From: Mollicutes bacterium
Lineage (GTDB): Bacteria; Bacillota_I; Bacilli_A; Izemoplasmatales; Izemoplasmataceae
DNA length: 9,489 nucleotides
Direction: 5' to 3'
NCBI GenBank assembly: GCA_003551405.1
Contig: PUMO01000097.1
Location: 1-9,489 of the forward strand
A program made the position numbers and the translations under genes. The notes beneath the pieces are model-generated. The model made no database searches. It saw only the letters and a program-made list of their open reading frames with translations, and was not told the DNA's origin. Positions 1-9,000 of this stretch are shown here, piece by piece; position 1 is the first letter of the stretch, and each line of letters opens with the position of its first letter.

Positions 1-2
1 CA

Positions 3-3000
3 TACCTCCACCACAATTCTGGTACGTGGGAGAATGCCCGTAACTACATATACAGTACGAATGGGTCTAAAGTACTCGAGTTGCCTATTGCTCCACGTTA
101 CAAATTCCTGCCCCCCTCCACCACCCTCCCACCATCCTCCACCCATCCCCCACTTCTCATGCCTAAGCCACCCCCTCTGCCCATGCCTCATCCTTCCTCA
201 CACGTTGGTGATCCAGAATCCATAAAAGCCACTCTAAAAGTGGCTACCATGAATGTGCAAGGCCTGCACAGAAGCAGACACGACGTGAACCAACTCATTC
301 GCTCGGAAAGCCCTGATATCCTTGTCCTCACTGAAATCAAGAGCGGTGCTGCTCAGGGCTCCGATACAACCTGGCTCAAAGGCCTCTTATTCAATTATCA
401 GTGGTGGACCGCTCCTGCTCGGTACGCCGGAATCATGGTTTGCATTCGCAAAGACGTGGCTGTAGGCGGGCAGGCCAAACTCATCCACAAGGATGCTGGG
501 GGCAGACACATCACCCTACAGCTGAAAACTGGTCACTCCTGCCTCCTCCTCATAGGGACCTACTGGCCCTCTGGCAGCTGCAGTGAAGCATTAAGGAAGA
601 GGGGTCAAATGGAGCAAGAACTCCAAACTATCATCAGCCAAAATAGCCCATGCGTGCCTCTTCTTGCCGGAGATATGAATGCCACCCTCAAAGCTAATGA
701 CAGATCTAGCGATCGCGAGTATGGAGCGGACGCTTTATACCGCAGCTTCCTTGCTCGCCAGAAGCTCTCTCCTTTGGACTCTCCCACAGATACAGCGCCC
801 CGGCCACGCTCCCACTCCCAGCCCACACAAACTGATCACCATGGCCACGCCTGCTACAGCTCTGGCCGCATCGATGACATCCTCCTCCCCTCCACCATCG
901 CTAATTGCTGCAACCCCGCAAGCGTCCTAGAACTAGGCTGCGTAAGTGACCACGCCCCAGTGGTGGCCACCATCCCAACCAACCCGCTCAACCTCTCCAT
1001 CCCTTTAATGCACGATCCAGAGCTGCAGCGCCCAAAACAGAGGTCCCTTGCCCGGCCCATCACCGATCACGACCAGGCCAGACTCCACCATGCCCTCAAA
1101 GACCCAAGCCATGGCATCCCCCAGCAGCTAGAGGCACTCCTCCACTCCCTCTCCCCCTGCTATGACGAATGCACTGCCTTCCTCAACAGCCTCGATCATA
1201 AGAGCGCCACCCTCACTCTCAGACTTGAAGTTATACAGAGCAGACCCGCGAGGGAGGTGGTCGAAGAACAAGCCCATGCCCTCACAGCCATGCTCGACTC
1301 AGCCAATCAAACTGCCCTCACCGTGTGCGCCACCACTACACCATTCACGGGTGACAATACGCACTATATGAACCGAGGATCCAGAACCCAGCGAGTTAAA
1401 CTCTCCAGAAAGCTCCACATCATCAAGGCTGTCAAGGGACACTTGTCCAACGAGATCATAGCCACAGCCACAACCGTCGACGAACTCATTGAAAGAAATA
1501 GAGGCCATGCCACCCTCCTCCGCCTCGCTCAGGACCTCAAAGCCCTGCTAACTGCCCCTCTCCACAGCCTCCCACTCCGCGATCAACTCAACAAGCTGGA
1601 ATCGCTTACTCGCACACAGATTAAGATCATGGATGAGGCCCACAACAAGCAATGCGAAGGCCAAGCCCGGCAAGCGCAGCAGAAGAAAATAAGCAAGCAC
1701 CCAAAAGAAGCACACAAAGACATCTTCAATGCCCCCACGGAAGAGAATCAATCGCGTGCGAGATTGAAAGCTCTGGAGGACCCCATCTCCAAGAAGATTG
1801 AAACTGAGCCAGAAAAGATTGCCGCGATTATCGAGGACTCCTTCCGTGCCTCCCTCAAGGCCGTAAGACCAAAGACAGGAGAATATCAGCCCTCTGTCTC
1901 CCGTGACTACCCATGGGTGGCTGCAGAAGCGTCCACCCCCGACCGATTCACTCTCCACACACCCATAACCTTGAAAGAAAGCAAGGGCGAGGGCTCCAGA
2001 CCTTGGCTGCACTCCTGCATCCTTGACAAGGCAGCTTTCCACGAATGCATCCACAATTTGGGGAAGAACAAATCTCACGGGCCCGACGGAATAGTGAATG
2101 AACTCCTCACTTTGCTCACACCAGAGATTCGCAACACCATCCACATGCTCTTCACCATAATGTGGGCCACCGGCATCACGCCGGAGGCCTGGAAAACCAG
2201 TGAAACGGTGCTCATTGACAAGGGCAAAGGGCTGGAGACCAGCCTCTCATCCTACCGCCCAATCGGGCTAGCCAACACGCTGTACAAGCTGTGGACACGG
2301 CTGGTGACAAACACCCTTTACAACTATGCCGAGAAACACTCCATCCTAAGCTCCACCCAGGCTGGGTTTAGGAAACAAAAGGACACCATCCACCAGCTGC
2401 AGAATGTGATCATGGCCCTCGAAGATGCTAGGCTCCACAGCAAAGATGTGTACGCCCTGATCGTGGACTTCACCTCTGCCTTCAACACCACTGACCACGA
2501 CCGAATGCTATGGATCATGTATGACCTGGGGTTCCCCACCGATGCGATTGATGCCATCAAGAACCTTTACACTGGGGCCACAACCCGCATTAAATTGCTC
2601 GCTGGCGGGCACACGAACCAAATCCCTGTGGAACGAGGCACAATCCAAGGCGACCCCCTCTCCCCCTTCCTCTTCCTCCTCTACATGGAGCCCCTCCTCA
2701 GATGGCTTCATGTGGGCAGCAGAGGCTACACCCATGGCTGTATCCCTGCACACACCCCACAGTTCAACCACCTCACCAACAACCTGAGTAGCGCTGCATT
2801 TGCCGACGACCTAGCGTGCCTCACCGGCAGCATAAGTGACCTGCATGTTCAAGCCCACAAACTCACCCTATACTCTGATTGGGGAGCACTCCAAGTTTCT
2901 GGCACCAAAACAAAAGTAGCAGGCATTCTGCATCGGGGTGCCCTCACAGAAGGCAAGGGCCTGAAGTCCAAAGCTAAGCTGGCCGCCCAGCTTGAGCAGC

Positions 3001-6000
3001 GCCTCAAGGCCATCACGGTTCAAGGCAAAGCTGCCCACGTCCTAAAGTCCAAAGACCCCTACACTTACCTGGGGGTGGAGCTCACCATGGACCTGGACTG
3101 GTCCTACCAACATAAGCGCATGACCTCTAACCTAGAGCACAAGCTCACAACCTTAGTGGCCTCCTATGCCTCTCCGCGGCAAACCCAAGCCATCATCACC
3201 AACGCCATCATCCCCAGCCTCGCGTACGCCTTTCCTGTCACTCCTTGTGAGCCAGCCCAACTTGCCCGCTGGGACAAGCAAATTGGGGCAGCCATTAAGA
3301 AGAAATGGAACCTTTGGAAAAGCACCCCAACAGCCTTCATCAGGGAGGACCCGTTGGAGTTTGGCATAGGCAGCCCCTCCATCTCGGTCGAATACCACAC
3401 CCGCTCCGCAGAGGCACTCATCACCAGCCTCGAGCATGACTCAGCCCGCCACCGCACCATCACACGCGGGCTGATGCAAGCCCAGCTAGCACAACTGCAG
3501 CGCTCAGCCCTCCGATACAACACCCAAAGGATCGGAACACCCCTGGGCGTGAGCCGACAACAGTATGCCTGCCTCCGCCCGTGCCAGCTCCTTAGCATCC
3601 ATACGAGCCGGCTGCACCTCATCCTCAAAGGGAACGAGCCCTACCTTGATCTGCTGACCTCCATCTCAAGTGTCACCAGCCTACGCAAATCTGGCCCTCA
3701 CACTCTTGCCACCATTTCCGCCTGTGTAGCAGGTCCACTTATGACCCTTGGCATCACTGGCCTCAATGACTTGCTGGATCCCCCCCACCCGGCTGACGAC
3801 GCTCATCAGCGACACACCATTACCGGTAGGTTGCTCAAGCAACGCTTTCCCGAGGCCAGAGCTCAGCACACCATTGCTCTGAACCGGCTGGCCGCAATCC
3901 TCAATATTGTGGGCGATGATGATCTCCTAAGCCCCGAAACCCCCAGACAGCTCCAGCGCCTTAAGAAAGCTGACCTTGATTTCCCTCTAGAGTGCCGTGC
4001 GGTGAATCGGGACCCGAACACCGTCCCTGGTCTCCTTGCCCTCTTCTCACGCACGCATCCCAGCAACCAAGCACAGCCTGTCCCAACCGCTGGTTCCTTT
4101 CCAACTAACGCACCGGTGCCTACTGAGCCCAACATGCCTGCTCCAAGCCTGGCTCAGCCCAACACCCACACCACCTTGCCTACTACTGGGGCGCAGAGCC
4201 ACCCCACACCTCCACACTCACACATGACCATGCGCCAAGCTACACGCACTCAGTCCCTGGGCTCCGAACACGGGGTGGATGTCAACAAATCAGGACCTAC
4301 ACATATGACAATAGCCACATCACCTGCTCCATCGAAAAGTCACGAGCGCCCGCAGGCCACCCAGCCCTGTGGCCGTCGCATGATCACCCGCTCCATGCCT
4401 GCCCCCCATATTGGAGCTCACAACCCAGCACTTCCATGCCCTAGAAAAGCAACACCGGGGGTGATTCTGAATCCTGGAGCAGCCCCATCCATCGATCATG
4501 CGCCACCAGAGGTTAGAAGCGTTGAGCCTATCAGTACACCATGCGCAACATGCTCGCAAACGGAACACGGTGCCCAGGTGAAAGCCCAAATGAGCGCTCT
4601 CCCTCCCCTTCCACCAACCCACAAGCGCACCCAGCACGATGCACCTCTCCCTCCCTCCTGCGCTCTCCGCCGCACGGCAACCCGCACCGCCCAAAACTTA
4701 ATCTCCAACGGGATGTCCCTGAATCCTGAAGCAGCTCCACCCACAAACCATGCATCATCTGAGCTCGGAAATGCAGAGCCCCAGAGCAGCACATCACGCA
4801 CAACACGCTCGCAAACAGGACGCCTTGTTGAGGCACACGCCCAGGCAAGCGCGCCCTCCCCATCACCGACCCACAAGCGCGCCCATCCTGGCACACCCCT
4901 CCCTTCATCCCGCGTCCTCCGCCGTAAGACAACCCGTAGCGCTCATCTTTTATCTGCTCCTGGAGTTACTATCTTGGATCCTGAAGCAGCCCCTCCCACC
5001 GAGCATGCTCTTCCTGAGCCCAGGCTTGCTGAGCCTGACACCAGCCCATGCACAACATGCCCGCACACAAGACGCCAATTCTCCACTCAAGATCAAGCCC
5101 TAACCATACCCTCACCACTAAAGCGCCCACATCCAGACACCACCTCTTCCCCACCTCCCACACACGGGCGTAGTATGACCACCAGATCAATGCGAGGTAC
5201 CCCCAAATTCAACAATTCCCAAGCTATACCAAGCCCTACCCAGCCCTGCCAACAAGCCACTCCAGAGCCTATCCAATGCTCTTCTCCAGCTGCCCCAGGG
5301 CTGAGGCCTCACCGCCAAAGATCTTGCAGCGTTGGAATCCAGGCCCTCCTGGTTCCCCCACATACGTCTGAGCCGCCTTACCTAAGCCCCCGCCCAAACA
5401 AGCGTACTCTGCCCATCACTCCTTCTCCAACCTCCATCATTGAACCACCATTCGTAAGTGGCACAGCCCCCACCACCACGCCCAAGCGTCGATACACCAA
5501 AGCCACACCCCGCATCACCCTCCGCCAAGTCCATTTTGCCCAGCCCACCCAACTCGACCAGACAGACCGAGCCCAAGCCCTGTGGATGTTCAAACAGAAC
5601 AAAATGGCCAGCTCTTCCCCCCAGGACATTGAGTCCCTCTACCACCACCAGCTGCAAGTTGAGAGCGCCCAGGACTCGCGGCTCCACACGGACAGGAAGC
5701 GTGTCAGGTGTGCCCCCACGGCACCCCCCGACCAGGTTCAATACCTCGCCCAATTCAAGCCCATGATTGTCGAAAGGTGGGCGCTTCCCTATCTCAAGGA
5801 GGCCAACTTCAAAATCAGGACTTCTACGCCAGTCGCTCGCAGCGATGTCTTGGATGCCGACTGCGAAATTTGCTGCAGGTCAGACTCTCACGAAGCTCTC
5901 AAGGATACACCCACTGGCCTCTCCGACCACACGGATATGTACATCTGCAATGTGTGCTCCAGAACTTTCCATTGGGCCTGCCTCCATGAGCTCCGCTGCT

Positions 6001-9000
6001 ACACTTCAGCTGAGCGCGAGGGCATCATTCAAGACGACAATTGGGCCTGTCTGGCCTGCGCCAACATAGACACCACTATCAAGGCCACACGCAAACGCAG
6101 CGCGGCCTGTAGGACCACAGCAAGCGAGCTCGTCCGCATCACATGGGACCCCAGCTGGGAACCCCTTCCTCCTGCTGATGATACATCTGACTTTGCCACC
6201 AATTTTGCCGCTTGCATCGATCAGTATGTCCTTGCCCGCGATCAGACCACAGACCTCTCTGCCGCCACCCCAGACGGTACTCTTCACCACCTGGAGCGCC
6301 AAGGCTTTGAGCTTAAACAAACTCCCGATACCAGCTGGCCATCCACACAAGGCTCGCCCGCCAGGATGAATGCATCTTATCATATGGATCCCACCAACCC
6401 TCAAACTGACATCATGCCCACAGACAAGTATGAAATCAGGACCAGTAGCTTTGACCTCATCAATATGCAACATGCCCATCCCAACACCATGCACGATGAA
6501 CCCAACCGAGCCACCAACGATATTAGCGTCTCGAACCAAGCCGTTCTCCCCACCACCTCTATGCAAGCCTACACTAGCGTCCTTGGCCCCGATGGAAAGT
6601 GCGTCGGACTTATCGAGCCCAGCCGCGTCTACATCCTCCATGAAGCCTTTCACAAGGCACACGCCAATGGCACGCACGCTCGCATCCAGCCGCCCCCCTG
6701 TAGCTTTGCTGCAGAGCTAGCGGGCCTCCTCCAACGCCAAAGCGAACGCACCTCCGCCACAGACACAAGCACCAGCCCCAAAATTAAGGACTCCTATACG
6801 CGGGTGCTGCCGCCGACCCTCCAAGCCGCCCTGAAGCGGTGGGCCATGGTCACAAAAGAGAAAATGGCCTGCCCCCTCGACTTTGACCCCACACACACCG
6901 CCTACTGGAGCTGCTCACGCCGCGACCAGGTCTTTGGCGCACACTACGACGCGTTTGCCACCCAGTTCACTGGCTACTCGATTTGCCACCCCATCTATGC
7001 AGATAGTGTGATGCATAGAGCCGCCAAACATGCCATCCACTCAGCCACCGTCGCTGAAGCCCCCCCCACTGCCACCTTTATGCTGCTCCCAAAATCAACG
7101 GGCACAAACGCCTACATGGCACTCATCAGAGACCACCCTAACCTGTGCGTCGAGCTGTGCACCATTCCCAAGGAACATTTAAACTATGCTCCCCCAGCCA
7201 GGTGGAACGGTACACGTGTCCTGCCTCCGCCAAAGTGGAGCCTTAAGCTTGTAGTGGTTTGGAACCCAGCAGCCAAAGCTGAGCTCGCCGCCAACAATGC
7301 CTCGTGGCTGGAGGACCTTGCCGCTGATTACCCCGAGGCCACTTGGCATTACCCCCCCACCTCAGCCCTTCACATCTCTGCTGCCCCCCACCAAGGACCA
7401 GCCAGCCCTTGCCCTCTGAAATTTAGGAAACTCCGCCCTGACCATAACCTCACCCACAGCCACTCATCAGCCGCAATGCACTTGGACACGCCTCCCCTCC
7501 CCACCAACGATGGGCTTACCCTCAAAGTGGCCAACTGGAAACAGTGGGCGTACACAGATGGCAGTTGCCTGAAGCCTACGCTCAATGGCAAGCCACTCCC
7601 CCAGCGTATCGGGGCTGGGGTCTGGTTTCCCCACTCTCAACAAGCCACCTACGTTAACTCTGGCGGCCTAGGCATGACCAACGAGATCAACCGCGCCGAG
7701 CTGACCGGCATTCTTGCTGCCCTGGCCCTTGGGCACACCCAAATTGCTACAGACAGCGCGTGCTGCCTCCACCAGATTAGGAAGCAAATGTTGCACCCTG
7801 AGCAGCAGCGCCGACACAAGCACACCAAGCTCTTGGTTGCCATCCAAAACCACATCATCAACTCAGCCACCCAAATCCACTTCCATAAAGTTAAAGCCCA
7901 CACGGGCGTCACAGGGAACGAGTTCGCAGATGCCCTTGCACGTCACGCTGCCAAGCACGACTCAGGCCATGACACAAGTGTCCTCCCGGTGGAGGGTGGT
8001 GGAAACCCCTTCTTTCAGCTCCATTGGCTGGCTGCAGAGCAGCACCCTCAGGACCAGGCACAGAGCACCTCCCTGCACCCGCTGTCAGACATGCACGCCA
8101 AGCTCAAGGCACACATGCACCAGCACCACAAGTTAGGCAATGCCAACACCGAGACTGGCTACTTCTCCTACTGGAAGCAGCTTTGCACCACCAAGGTGGC
8201 CAACAAGGAGCTTAGCAACGCGTTCTGGAAGGACGCAAGTATCACATTCAAGCACCGCAAAAACGTCATGCGCTACCGTACAGGCACACTCTTCAATAAC
8301 AAGATTGCAGTGCGCTTCAAATTCCGGGCCTCCCCAGCTTGCTCAATCTGCCACCACCCCGACAGCGCCCTCCACATTCTGTCCGGCTGCCAACACCCCA
8401 ACATCTCCAAAATCATCACTGAGCGCCACAACAAGGCGGGAAGGCTCATCACAAGCGCCATCTCTAAAGGCGTACTTGGCGCAAGCATCGTGTACTCAGA
8501 CATCGGCAGCGCCGATAAACTAGCTGTGGAAGGCATTAGCCTCCCCGAAGATTCAGCCAACAGAACCCTGCCACCCTGGCTCCTCAGCCGCCTTGACGAC
8601 AGGCTGCGGAAGGCCTCCTCCCGCCCTGATATCATACTCGTCACACCCAGTCGCAACTGTCCGCCTGAGATTGCAGCCCTGAAGCCCTCAGAGCTCCCCA
8701 AGAACAGGAGAGAGATCCACCTTGTGGAACTCAAGTACTGTGAGGACACCCGGCCTGAGGTGCAGCAGGCCCACGCCCAAGAGCAACACGCAAGGCTCAT
8801 GCAACACCTGCAACTTGAAGGCTACGTGGCCATCCACCTTCACACCATCCTGCTGGGCGTGGGCGGCACCATCTACAACTCACTCACGCTCGACCCTCTC
8901 AAAGCCCTGGGCCTCGACCACCAACACGCCACAACGCTTGCTCGCAAGCTCAATGCTCACTCCATCACCTCCGCATCTAGCCTGATAGGTGCACGGCGCA

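Noticed and set aside
81..83. TTG as the start codon of the polyprotein
   Set aside because: TTG starts are not expected in a eukaryotic nuclear element, and the frame continues upstream without a stop.
34..225. ATG-initiated frame on the + strand, 63 codons, overlapping the start of the polyprotein
   Set aside because: Its product is a Pro/Cys/His-rich readout of the same C-rich tract in another frame. A regulatory upstream ORF is possible but nothing supports it.
1548..2144. Open frame on the - strand, 198 codons
   Set aside because: It is antisense to the conserved pre-RT and RT region. The + strand carries the known motifs and explains the openness.
4531..4932. Several overlapping open frames on the - strand over the repeat region
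   Set aside because: They recur with the 252-bp repeat and the high C content. The products are Trp/Arg/Gly-rich artefacts with no domain.
4533..5067. C-x2-C pairs in the linker repeats as a zinc knuckle
   Set aside because: Copies 1 and 3 have only one Cys pair each, copy 2 has none, and there is no matching second pair nearby.
6006..6677. Long open frame on the - strand, 223 codons
   Set aside because: It lies antisense to the polyprotein in a C-rich region where stop codons are rare on the opposite strand. Its product is compositionally odd and has no recognised domain.
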